Source of the DNA: Mucilaginibacter roseus
Lineage (GTDB): Bacteria; Bacteroidota; Bacteroidia; Sphingobacteriales; Sphingobacteriaceae
Reading direction: 5' to 3'
Assembly: GCF_021215455.1 (NCBI RefSeq)
Contig: NZ_JAJPWV010000001.1
Coordinates: forward strand, 62,001 to 126,000
Length of the DNA: 64,000 nucleotides
Shown: positions 36,470-44,775 of the stretch, piece after piece
Numbering within the stretch: the first letter of the stretch is position 1
Layout of the letters: each line of letters starts with the position of its first letter
Program-made: the position numbers and the translations under genes
Notes under the pieces: model-generated
Told to the model about the DNA's origin: nothing
The model's database searches: none
The model's input: the letters and a program-made list of their open reading frames with translations, nothing else

Positions 36470-37600
36470 ATGGTCTACTCAACTACTGAATGGGACTTAC
36501 AAACGCTTATTGATTATTATAATAATAATCAGATCAACTTGAACCCGCCTTATCAACGCGGCGATATTTGGAGCGCTGCTTCGAAAAAGAGGCTGATCGA
36601 ATCTATCAAATCAGAATACCCGTTGCCAATTTTCTTTTTATATCGGACCGATACCGGGGTATTTGATATGGTGGACGGTCAGCAAAGAACCAGAACGATA
36701 TTAGGTTATGCCAAGGGCTTATTTGCTGACACTGAGAAAAAGACAATCAATGAAACAGATCGTAATTTCTTTTTCAAACAATACAAAATTGCGGTATGTG
36801 TCATCACTAAGGCACAAGAAGGTGAAGTTGAGGACTTTTATTTTCGAGTAAATAAATTTGGTTCTAAACTAAATCGTCCGGAAATCTTAAAGGCCCAGTT
36901 CAGGAATTCCGTATTGCAAAAATTGGTTGAAAGCATTTCTGATAGTCCACAGTTTACTTCGCTGAATATTTTTACAACCGCTACGTTAAACCGGTTAAGC
37001 GATCTGGATTTTGTCGGAGAGTTGTTAACGCTGACCAAGGACGGTATAACTGACAAAAAGATAGCGGTTGACCGCTTTTATGAAGATGCAAACTTTACGG
37101 AGCATGCCGCCAAGGATTTAGAAGTGAAATTTTATAATGTTTTAGATGACGTTATCCGTTTCAATGAGATTTACGAAATTGAAAAAACAAGGTATAAACA
37201 ACGAAACGACTTTTATACGCTATTTAATTTTTTGCTCAATAATCGGGAGCTGCATAAAGATACCTTAGATTATTTTTATCAATTGTTAGTGGTTATAGAT
37301 CCGGACATTTCCCCTTCACAAGAGAACTGTTATGCTTTTCAAGAATATGCGACTAATTGTGTGACCCAATCCAATTCTAAGAAAGCAAGGGAAGAGCGAT
37401 TAAGATTTTTTAACGAATTCTTACTCAACGAAACAAGTCTGATTGACTTGGATGATGCATCTGAAAGTACGATGAAGGATGTATTATTGTTTTATGGATT
37501 TCAGACCGATGTTTTAGTATCGGTGGAAAAATTTCAAGTGGTGAACAGGGATAGGTTGATTGAGAAAACTCAAAGAAACTATTTCGATGAAGTTGTTTAG
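36470..37600 (+). CDS. DUF262 (ParB/Srx-like) protein
   Basis: A 376-aa protein from ATG 36470, 19 bp after the PP-loop gene; an upstream in-frame ATG inside that gene is unlikely. The DUF262 signature is clear: LNPPYQRGDIWSAASKKRLI, then PLPIFFLYR and VDGQQRTRTI near residues 20-80. DUF262 is found in the DNA-targeting nucleases GmrSD and SspE, where it binds nucleotide and senses modification. No DUF1524 HNH nuclease domain is visible here; the C-terminal 200 residues are helical and unassigned. It might be a reader subunit that acts with another nuclease of the island. That role is inferred. Confidence 0.85.
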   Translation: MVYSTTEWDLQTLIDYYNNNQINLNPPYQRGDIWSAASKKRLIESIKSEYPLPIFFLYRTDTGVFDMVDGQQRTRTILGYAKGLFADTEKKTINETDRNFFFKQYKIAVCVITKAQEGEVEDFYFRVNKFGSKLNRPEILKAQFRNSVLQKLVESISDSPQFTSLNIFTTATLNRLSDLDFVGELLTLTKDGITDKKIAVDRFYEDANFTEHAAKDLEVKFYNVLDDVIRFNEIYEIEKTRYKQRNDFYTLFNFLLNNRELHKDTLDYFYQLLVVIDPDISPSQENCYAFQEYATNCVTQSNSKKAREERLRFFNEFLLNETSLIDLDDASESTMKDVLLFYGFQTDVLVSVEKFQVVNRDRLIEKTQRNYFDEVV

Positions 37601-38543
37601 AAACAATATCAGTCTGTCCGAGAAGGCTGATTATAGCCTGGATGACGATGCCAATATCATTGTAGCCGATGGTAACGAATATATATTGTCTTATTTAACG
37701 GAAGATTTCAAGTCTTCCAAAGGTGGTAATAGCAGTGTGTTTTTAGCCACCAACAAAAAAACCAAAGATACTGTCGTTATTAAAATATCTAGTTACGCTA
37801 AGCCCGGTCGTAAAACAAAACCAACCATTATTCGTCGTTATGGGCGATTTATTGAAGAAATCAAGGTTTTGTATGAATTGAAAGAAAAAGGGAAAGACAA
37901 CGTTGTCGAGATTTTGTTCGACGGCGTGATTACGTTAGAAAATAAGGAGTTCCCTTACTACGCGATGGAGAAAGCCGATACGGATTTGAAAGAGTACATT
38001 TTCAGCAACAAAGATCTGGATAGCCAGGAAAAGGTAAAATTTTGTATCAACGTATATGATGCGATCAATCAATTACATACTGAAGGATATTACCACAGAG
38101 ATATCAAACCTGATAACATTTTATTGTTTTTAGAGGATAAAGAAAATCCTAGTGGCAACGCCGTGTGGAAAATCGGTGACCTGGGTTTACTCCAACATCG
38201 TGAAAAAGATTATGATGACCTGGGCGAGAAAATTGGACCTTTTGGCTGGCTTTCTCCCGAAGCTGGTAACAAATTTTTGACGGAAGAGGCTCAGCTAGGC
38301 TTCGACTGCGCTATCGATGACCGTTCCGATGTATTTCAATTAGGTAAATTATTCTGGTTCATATTCCAGGGGAATATTCCTATTGGTCAATTAAAGGAAG
38401 AGGATTTTGTCTGTAAGATCGACCATAGTCAATACATATTTTCTGTAATCGAGTGCATGTTGAGTTATGCTAAGCCTAGACGTATCGATATGTCGGGTTT
38501 AGGAGGATTATTACACGATCTGAAATTATCTTTTGCTGTATGA
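37587..38543 (+). CDS. Hanks-type Ser/Thr protein kinase
   Basis: A 318-aa kinase from ATG 37587 (MKLFRNNISLS); an alternative ATG lies 27 bp upstream, inside the DUF262 gene. The gly-rich loop is SKGGNSSVFLA, the ATP-anchoring Lys is in TVVIKISS, the catalytic loop is YYHRDIKPDNILL, and the DFG position reads IGDLGLL, a variant found in some active bacterial kinases. GPFGWLSPE stands for the APE region. No membrane segment is present, so it is cytosolic and consists of little more than the kinase domain. The start overlaps DUF262 by 14 bp and the end overlaps kptA by 4 bp. It may phosphorylate an operon partner or host target. Confidence 0.87.
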   Translation: MKLFRNNISLSEKADYSLDDDANIIVADGNEYILSYLTEDFKSSKGGNSSVFLATNKKTKDTVVIKISSYAKPGRKTKPTIIRRYGRFIEEIKVLYELKEKGKDNVVEILFDGVITLENKEFPYYAMEKADTDLKEYIFSNKDLDSQEKVKFCINVYDAINQLHTEGYYHRDIKPDNILLFLEDKENPSGNAVWKIGDLGLLQHREKDYDDLGEKIGPFGWLSPEAGNKFLTEEAQLGFDCAIDDRSDVFQLGKLFWFIFQGNIPIGQLKEEDFVCKIDHSQYIFSVIECMLSYAKPRRIDMSGLGGLLHDLKLSFAV

Positions 38544-39085
38544 GTAATAACCTGAGCGTTAAGATCAGTCGACTAATGAGTTTAGCCCTACGGCATTCGC
38601 CAGAGACGCTTGGTATCACATTAGATGAGAACGGATGGTGTGAAGTACCAAAACTCTTAACTGGTCTCGAAAATAAGGGGCATTCAATTAATATAGATAC
38701 GTTAACTGCGATCGTCAAGTCAAATGAAAAGCAACGATTCGCTTTTGATGACTCGGGAACGCGTATTCGCGCGAATCAGGGACATTCATTAAATGTTGAC
38801 CTGGGATTGAGCGAAGCCGTTCCACCGGAATATTTGTTCCATGGCTCTACAGTTTCGAATCTTGCCTCCATTCAAGCTAACGGTTTACTAAAAGGTGGTC
38901 GCCAACACGTTCATCTCTCTACGGATTTTGATACCGTCTTAGCGGTGGGTAAAAGACATGGCAAACCCCTGATATTTCAGGTTTCAGCTGGCAAGATGGC
39001 TACTGAGGGGTATAAATTTTTCGTTTCCGCTAACGAGGTGTGGTTAACGGATTTTGTGCCACCTGAATTTATTCAAGTGTTGTAG
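38540..39085 (+). CDS. kptA: RNA 2'-phosphotransferase, Tpt1/KptA family
   Basis: A 181-aa protein of normal KptA length. Key family motifs are present: SLALRHSPETLGITLDENGW (with Arg18-His19), RANQGHS at residues 77-83, LFHGST at 99-104, and HVHLSTD at 123-129. KptA removes an internal 2'-phosphate from RNA with NAD+, giving ADP-ribose 1'',2''-cyclic phosphate; it completes tRNA splicing in eukaryotes, while bacterial roles are unclear. Some family members ADP-ribosylate RNA or DNA ends. The start overlaps the kinase stop by 4 bp (ATGA), so it is clearly part of this operon. That context suggests nucleic acid end-modification linked to defence. Confidence 0.9.
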   Translation: MSNNLSVKISRLMSLALRHSPETLGITLDENGWCEVPKLLTGLENKGHSINIDTLTAIVKSNEKQRFAFDDSGTRIRANQGHSLNVDLGLSEAVPPEYLFHGSTVSNLASIQANGLLKGGRQHVHLSTDFDTVLAVGKRHGKPLIFQVSAGKMATEGYKFFVSANEVWLTDFVPPEFIQVL

Positions 39086-39090
39086 GATAA

Positions 39091-41724
39091 CTAAGCTCTG
39101 CCGCAACAATGCTTGTATTTCTTTTGACTTCCGCAGGGACATAGCTGATTTCTTCCAATACTGTTTGTACTGGCAACTGGTATTTTCCGTTGGATCATCC
39201 TAATGTATTGCTCATACATTTCAATATTGTTGTGTCCACCCGGAAAGTTATAGCGGTAAATCTCAATCGCTTTCTCCGCGCACTGGATACTTTCGTGATA
39301 TTGTCTTAAACCATCTTTAATTACTGCCAGCGTGCTGTATGAATTAGCCACTTCATAGTGCATTTCGCCTAAGCCATTGATTTCTAATGCGATGGCCTGA
39401 AGCTGATATTCCTCGGCTTTAATGTAATTTCTTCTTTTAATGTATATGGCCGCCAAATTGTTAAAGGTGGTACCCAAGGTAAATGACTCCTCGCCAAAGT
39501 ATTGTTTCTTAAAGTCCAGTGATTCGTTAAATAATGTTTCTGCTTTGTCAAGTTGGTTCAGCCCTTCATAAACAGCAGCTAAATTGTTCCTGGATTCATC
39601 AAGTTGAGGATGTCCGGCTTCGAGTACCCGTTTTCTCATTTCAAAGGCTTTTAATTGGTAGCCCAACGCCTTATTGTCTTCGCCTATGCGACTTAGCAGT
39701 GACGCGTAAGTCGAATAAGTAGAGGCTAAATTTGGATGTTCGCCACTGAAAGCGTTTTCCGCAATCGCCAGGGATTTTTCCATTAAGGTGAGGGCCAAAT
39801 TTAAATTGCCCTTGATGTCATAAAGTAGCGCTAAGTTGTTATATGACGCGCCAATATCAAAATGCGGCGGCTGAGAAATCCGCTCTTGTATTTTTAATGC
39901 TTTATATTGATAATCGATGGCGTTGTCTATCGATCCCAGTGTCTTATAAACCGATTGAAGATTATTATATATACCTGCGAGATCATCCTCATACTCTTCC
40001 GCACGTGTTTTATAAAAGGCCTCTGCGGCGTGATAGTTATTCACTGCAGGGCCAAACTCATCAAAATCCTCTAGTCTGAGTCCAAGCGCGTTACATAAGG
40101 TTGCCATTTCAGATGAATGACATGGTATATAATTAATCATATGCTGCGCATGGGCGATAAAACGTTTGGTTTTAATGGGATTACCGTCCCAATCTATTAG
40201 CAAGAGATCCGTAAGAGATATGATCAATGGTTTAACGGTTTCTGGATCAGGTTGCAGTTGTTCACGAATTACCTCCTGGATCACTTGGTGCATAGTGTAA
40301 CTGTTGTTTTCCTGCAGTAACCAGCCACGCCCAGCTAGCTCGGTAATAAGATCGAAAAAATCGTTGTCATCGTCGAGGACAGCAAACAGCAATTTTAGAT
40401 CGTCGTAAATGACATAATCGGATCTTAAGACTGAAAAGAAACTTAATGCGTGTTGCTGTTTGGTATCAAGCCCCGCCAAAGAAAATATCTTTTTCAAATA
40501 GGCCATTAAATGGGTTGGTAGGCCCGTAGGGTCATGTTCGGTCGTGACTTTTGCAGTTCTGGAAATATTCAGGCCTTCTTCCTTGAGCATCTGAGAAAGT
40601 TCTTTCAATTTAAAGGACCTCTTCTGCGCGGTCTTGGCCAATAGTTCAATCGTCAGGGTGTGGTTTCCGATTTGTTCGACGATCCATTTTGTTGTTACTA
40701 CATCAGATTCCAATAAGTAAAATTTTTGGAATAATAGCACAGAAGCATCCTGGTCAAGCAATGGCAGTTCAATAATCGTTTCAAAGGGAATCTTGATCCT
40801 TGATGTTATCAGGGCTTGCCATCTTGGAAAGCCGGGTAGCTGGTTTCTGACCCTCATGATGGACAGCGGTGCATTGTCTACCATCAATAAGTTTTTACCC
40901 GGCATATTGGCCAACTTATTTAATAAAATTTGCATGGCATTTTCCAACGCTATCCCCGGTTCAAAATTTAATTTCAGATTTTTGAGCAATACCGGGTTCG
41001 CTATGAACGATTTTATCAAGAAATCATTTTCGTAATTACCTTGTTCATCAGCAGCGTAATCTATCCATAAAATATGGTCATAATTCTCGAGCAGTGCATC
41101 AGCTGCAAGTTTTAACAATGTCGTTTTCCCGATCCCGCCCATTCCGTGAATTAAGATTGTTGGAGAGCCGGCAGTCACCAACTGTTCCAATCGAGTAAGA
41201 TCAGCTGCCCTGCCTATTACATCATTAGCGGCGACAGGCGGCATTGTTGTTAGTATTTTCGGAATCTCGTCTGCTTCGTGATCAAATTGCGGATAATATT
41301 TTTTTCTGATCGTTAAATACTCTGAAATGTAAACCTCCAACTCTTCCCAGGAAATGAATTTAATTCTGAAGGTCAATAATTGGCTTTGTTGAGCGGCGTA
41401 ATCTTCAATTACACTATATCTTTTGGTATTGGTAGCAAAAACGAGTTCATCAAATGTAAAAGGTAAGCGTTTTACCAGGTTAAGCGTTTCCTTCAAATCT
41501 GCTAAAAGTTCCTTTTCAATTGCTTTATCAGACCTTAGCAGTTTTTTCTTTTTACTTTGAATAACGGTCCGAAACCGGAGCGAATAGGAGTCTATTCCAA
41601 ACTGTGCTGCGCCTTTTGTTTTATATAACTGGAAGTCTTCGGTTTGATAGAGCGCATTGTAAATATCTTTGCATAACTGCTGAAATAGGTTCTCGTCGCT
41701 AATGGCCGGATATTGATAGAACAT
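39091..41724 (-). CDS. NLR-like protein: nuclease-like domain, STAND NTPase, TPR, SEC-C
   Basis: An 877-aa multidomain protein. Residues 1-150 resemble a restriction-endonuclease-like (PD-(D/E)xK) domain: LFQQLCKDIYN, QFGIDSYS with Asp45, and VIQSKKK with the Q-x-K at 56-58. Residues 165-480 form an NB-ARC/NACHT-type ATPase: GRAADLTRLEQL, Walker A GMGGIGKTT (194-202), Walker B KNLLMVDNA, sensor ALITSR. About residues 590-830 are tetratricopeptide repeats of the 42-residue kind (for example YNNLALLYDIKGN). The C-terminus is a SEC-C zinc motif with Cys 862, 864, 873 and 874. Such proteins sense phage products through repeats and fire the N-terminal effector. It lies 2 bp from the GHKL gene. Confidence 0.82.
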   Translation of the reverse strand: MFYQYPAISDENLFQQLCKDIYNALYQTEDFQLYKTKGAAQFGIDSYSLRFRTVIQSKKKKLLRSDKAIEKELLADLKETLNLVKRLPFTFDELVFATNTKRYSVIEDYAAQQSQLLTFRIKFISWEELEVYISEYLTIRKKYYPQFDHEADEIPKILTTMPPVAANDVIGRAADLTRLEQLVTAGSPTILIHGMGGIGKTTLLKLAADALLENYDHILWIDYAADEQGNYENDFLIKSFIANPVLLKNLKLNFEPGIALENAMQILLNKLANMPGKNLLMVDNAPLSIMRVRNQLPGFPRWQALITSRIKIPFETIIELPLLDQDASVLLFQKFYLLESDVVTTKWIVEQIGNHTLTIELLAKTAQKRSFKLKELSQMLKEEGLNISRTAKVTTEHDPTGLPTHLMAYLKKIFSLAGLDTKQQHALSFFSVLRSDYVIYDDLKLLFAVLDDDNDFFDLITELAGRGWLLQENNSYTMHQVIQEVIREQLQPDPETVKPLIISLTDLLLIDWDGNPIKTKRFIAHAQHMINYIPCHSSEMATLCNALGLRLEDFDEFGPAVNNYHAAEAFYKTRAEEYEDDLAGIYNNLQSVYKTLGSIDNAIDYQYKALKIQERISQPPHFDIGASYNNLALLYDIKGNLNLALTLMEKSLAIAENAFSGEHPNLASTYSTYASLLSRIGEDNKALGYQLKAFEMRKRVLEAGHPQLDESRNNLAAVYEGLNQLDKAETLFNESLDFKKQYFGEESFTLGTTFNNLAAIYIKRRNYIKAEEYQLQAIALEINGLGEMHYEVANSYSTLAVIKDGLRQYHESIQCAEKAIEIYRYNFPGGHNNIEMYEQYIRMIQRKIPVASTNSIGRNQLCPCGSQKKYKHCCGRA

Positions 41725-41725
41725 T

Positions 41726-44176
41726 TTATTCGCTGATCATTTGTAGTAAATCGTTCGTGCCGAAGTTCAAGATGAATTCGGAGTAAAAGCTGGAAAATAG
41801 ATCTCGTAAATATACTTCCAGGTCTATTTCCTTGTTATTATCATCTTCTTTAGAGATCGCATATTTACGGTTCTTGGTGATGGTATAGAGAAACAGCGTA
41901 TGGAAATAAACGGAGGAGATGTATTTTTTATCGGCTATTTCGATGGTCGTGGCATCTTTATGTTTGGATTTGAAGGCTTTCAGGACGTGGCTGTCCATGT
42001 TGATGATGATCTTGTCGAGGTTGCCGCCGCTGACCTGCGGGGCCATGACGGTGTTATAGTCGATCTCGGCATCAATGCCTTCTGATACTTTGTCCCAGGT
42101 TTGGAAACCTTCGCGGGCTTCTTTATAGACCAAAACAAAAGGCGGTAATCCGATATGTTGGTCGTCTTCTTTTTCGATCTTCTTGGTTTCTTCTTTTTTC
42201 TGTTCCGGGTCGCTGATCTTGACCAGGAACAATTCTTCAAAGTCTTCGCCCGGACCGGTCAGGGTCACTTTCATTTCGATTTCGTCACCGACCCGTACCT
42301 CGTTTTTAGTGTTCAGATTCAATCGGATAGTGCCTTCGTGCGGACTGGAGGTGGTGACGTTGAAGATCGTTTCGATCACCTCTTCCTTACCGGGTGCCGT
42401 GCCGCCATTGGCCTCGTTTTTCCCTTTATAGCTGATGATGCCCACTTTGAACTCGCCGGGTTCTTCGATACGGTCAAAATAATGGTTCTCGACATCGGTT
42501 TTAAAGAAAATTGTCTTGTCCTGGCCCCGGGGCAGGTTGATCGCGGCGATGCCTTTATCTGTCGAGGATTTGATCTTTAAAAAAGAGGGAAAGCGTTGTG
42601 GCTTGAACGGCTCTTTTTCTTCCCGGTGCTGAACTTCTTTTTTCTGTTCTTTTGGTTTGGGCTTATCGTCCTTTTGTTCCAGTTTGAATGTCTGGTTGAG
42701 CAGGCGCATCAGCGCGCTGTCCATCGGTAGGTTCTTGGAAAACGACTTCAGCATCTCCGTCGTGTCTTTGGAGTCCACTGAGATGGAATCCTTGCGGCGC
42801 TTTTCGATCTCGGCCAGGCGACCTTTAACGGTACCGAGTTTGGAGGCGAGAAATTTTCGCAGCTGGGTGGTCTCGTCACCTTCTTTCAACCGGTCACGGG
42901 AGGCCATAAACAGTTCCTTCCGGAAATTGTAATGCATATGGGTACAGTCCACATGGATAAGCAGGTGGTATTTCAGCAAATTGAATTTGAGCGAGCGGGT
43001 AATGAATTCCGAGGTAAAATTGCCATGCACCTGTCCGTTAACCGAGAACATGACCGACATGTTGTTCTTGAAGAACTCCCGCTGGATCGCTTCTTTGGTT
43101 TCTTTGATGTTTTTATCCTCGATGCGGGTTTTGAATACATAACACGTTACTTTGAACTTGCCAAAGGGTTCTTCCGCGTAGTTTTCGGAAAAATAGTCTT
43201 CGACATAACGGTTATCCTCCAACTCTAAACGGCGTTTTAAGCCGTAAAGGTCACGTTCCAGATTCCGGTCATCGGGATAACGATATTTGCGATCAACCGT
43301 CAGGATCGGTAATGCCGGCTCAAATAAATATTCATTAATGCTTTGATTCAGGTCGCGGGAGATCACCGAACGGCTTCCGGCGGGTAAGTCATAAGAGTAC
43401 AATTTCATGACCGTACCGGTCTCGAACCAGGTCTCGTGCAAACCTAAGTCTAACTTACTGATCTTAAAAGCCGGGATCACCCCGTCGATTTTTAAAAACT
43501 CGTACCAGGTATTTTTCTTACGGCCTTCTTCTTCTTTGGTCAAAGGATGTTCCCGAACGAAAGTGAAGCCAAAATCTCCGGTCTTATCAAAACGGCGTGA
43601 ACCGATCAACTGGTAACCTTTCTTGCCACAAAATATAATCGCACCGCTACCTCCCATATTGTATTTACCCTGTACAAAATGGATCTCGTTCTTATTGCCG
43701 CGCAGCAAGGATAAAAAAGTCTGTTCAAAATCATCAGGGTGCTGCCCCTCACCATTGTCATAAATGGTCAAGGACGGCGTCAGCTTCGGCCCGTCAGCCA
43801 GGATCTGTAAATTCTTCGCCTGGTTCTTACGCGGATTATTCAAGTCCCAATTCTTGTAATCCGGAAAAAAAAGCTCCCGTGCTTCATCCATCGTTTTCGG
43901 CGCCGAAGCGGATTTCGGATCGATATTCGTTTCATAACATTTCTTCATCAACGTGGCATCAATCGAATTCGTGATCTTTTCGATCAAAGCCGCGATCGGC
44001 GAAGCCTGCTGGTTCTCAATCACCCCGTAATTATTTTCATTCCCACCTAAGGGGTACCAATTATTACCGTTAAATATATTCGGATTGTCGTTGATCACTT
44101 GGTCGACTTGTTCTTCGGTATGAGCGGCGTATAAATTTTCGAATAGCTGTTGTGGTGTAAGTGAAGGTCCGGACAT
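41726..44176 (-). CDS. GHKL (Hsp90-like) ATPase, large
   Basis: An 816-aa protein. The Bergerat fold has an N-box LIEKITNSIDATLM (residues 64-77), the G1 box IYDNGEGQHP (138-147) and the G2 box VQGKYNMGGSGAI (168-180). A transducer-like segment follows to about residue 450 with SRDRLKEG. A Lys/Glu-rich linker (about 500-530) leads to a beta-rich region and an unassigned helical C-terminus. It has no topoisomerase or MutL signature; it is closest in layout to uncharacterised large HATPase proteins of defence islands. It lies 2 bp upstream of the NLR-like gene, so both are made together. Confidence 0.78.
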   Translation of the reverse strand: MSGPSLTPQQLFENLYAAHTEEQVDQVINDNPNIFNGNNWYPLGGNENNYGVIENQQASPIAALIEKITNSIDATLMKKCYETNIDPKSASAPKTMDEARELFFPDYKNWDLNNPRKNQAKNLQILADGPKLTPSLTIYDNGEGQHPDDFEQTFLSLLRGNKNEIHFVQGKYNMGGSGAIIFCGKKGYQLIGSRRFDKTGDFGFTFVREHPLTKEEEGRKKNTWYEFLKIDGVIPAFKISKLDLGLHETWFETGTVMKLYSYDLPAGSRSVISRDLNQSINEYLFEPALPILTVDRKYRYPDDRNLERDLYGLKRRLELEDNRYVEDYFSENYAEEPFGKFKVTCYVFKTRIEDKNIKETKEAIQREFFKNNMSVMFSVNGQVHGNFTSEFITRSLKFNLLKYHLLIHVDCTHMHYNFRKELFMASRDRLKEGDETTQLRKFLASKLGTVKGRLAEIEKRRKDSISVDSKDTTEMLKSFSKNLPMDSALMRLLNQTFKLEQKDDKPKPKEQKKEVQHREEKEPFKPQRFPSFLKIKSSTDKGIAAINLPRGQDKTIFFKTDVENHYFDRIEEPGEFKVGIISYKGKNEANGGTAPGKEEVIETIFNVTTSSPHEGTIRLNLNTKNEVRVGDEIEMKVTLTGPGEDFEELFLVKISDPEQKKEETKKIEKEDDQHIGLPPFVLVYKEAREGFQTWDKVSEGIDAEIDYNTVMAPQVSGGNLDKIIINMDSHVLKAFKSKHKDATTIEIADKKYISSVYFHTLFLYTITKNRKYAISKEDDNNKEIDLEVYLRDLFSSFYSEFILNFGTNDLLQMISE

Positions 44177-44249
44177 GTGAAAAAGGTTATTGTTGACAAA
44201 AAATAAATATAACTATATTTCATATAGTAAGTATAATATTTTCAAATGG

Positions 44250-44609
44250 TTAACCGCCATAGGTAAAGTTTCCTTTGCAAGTTCGCTTGGCATCTTTTAA
44301 GGAAACATATTGCCCGATGTAATCGAAACCATCAGGGTCAAGCAAACGGTAATGACCGCGTTGATAGCGAACAATGTGAAATGGATGATCGGTGGTGAAA
44401 TTCCGCAAGTGGTCAGTCAGCTTATTAATCGTCAGGTCGTAAAGCCTGGTCGTTCCTATAAATAAGCTACAGCTTCTTTGCTCATCAATAGAAATAACAA
44501 AGTCAAAACTGAAATAGTAGCCATTAATTATGGTCATGTGGCCGCAGTTAATGGGTATATCAAAGTGGATTAGCTTGTGCTGTTGTTGGAGTCTGTCGAT
44601 GATCTTCAT
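44250..44609 (-). CDS. Small uncharacterised protein between two GHKL genes
   Basis: A 119-aa protein, beta-rich in appearance, beginning MKIIDRLQQQHKLIHFD. It has no motif or membrane segment that I recognise. It lies 73 bp before the 816-aa GHKL gene and 166 bp after the 1586-aa gene on the same strand. It has plausible composition and sits in a coherent operon, but its coding status is supported only by length and position. Confidence 0.5.
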   Translation of the reverse strand: MKIIDRLQQQHKLIHFDIPINCGHMTIINGYYFSFDFVISIDEQRSCSLFIGTTRLYDLTINKLTDHLRNFTTDHPFHIVRYQRGHYRLLDPDGFDYIGQYVSLKDAKRTCKGNFTYGG

Positions 44610-44775
44610 GGCTAAATTTTAATTGAAATGCCGCACCAACCGGCCTGCGCTTGCAACCGCAAAAAGGAAACGGAATAAGTCCGGAACGGTCGAACGCCAG
44701 GTAGCGTTCGATTATGCCGTAGTCTTTTTTGGTTACCCCAGCGCAGGTTGACCTTTGTGGTATTTTAATTGGCAT

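Noticed and set aside
31247-39085. Classification as a standard BREX type 4, Dnd or Ssp system
   Set aside because: Only the ATPase and PP-loop families are shared. PglZ, BrxL, DndA/B/D/E, SspA-C and methylase genes are absent from the operon and from the window.
44560-44775. 71-aa frame directly after the stop of the 1586-aa gene
   Set aside because: It overlaps the start of the better supported 119-aa gene in another frame and has a Pro/Arg/Cys composition typical of a chance frame.
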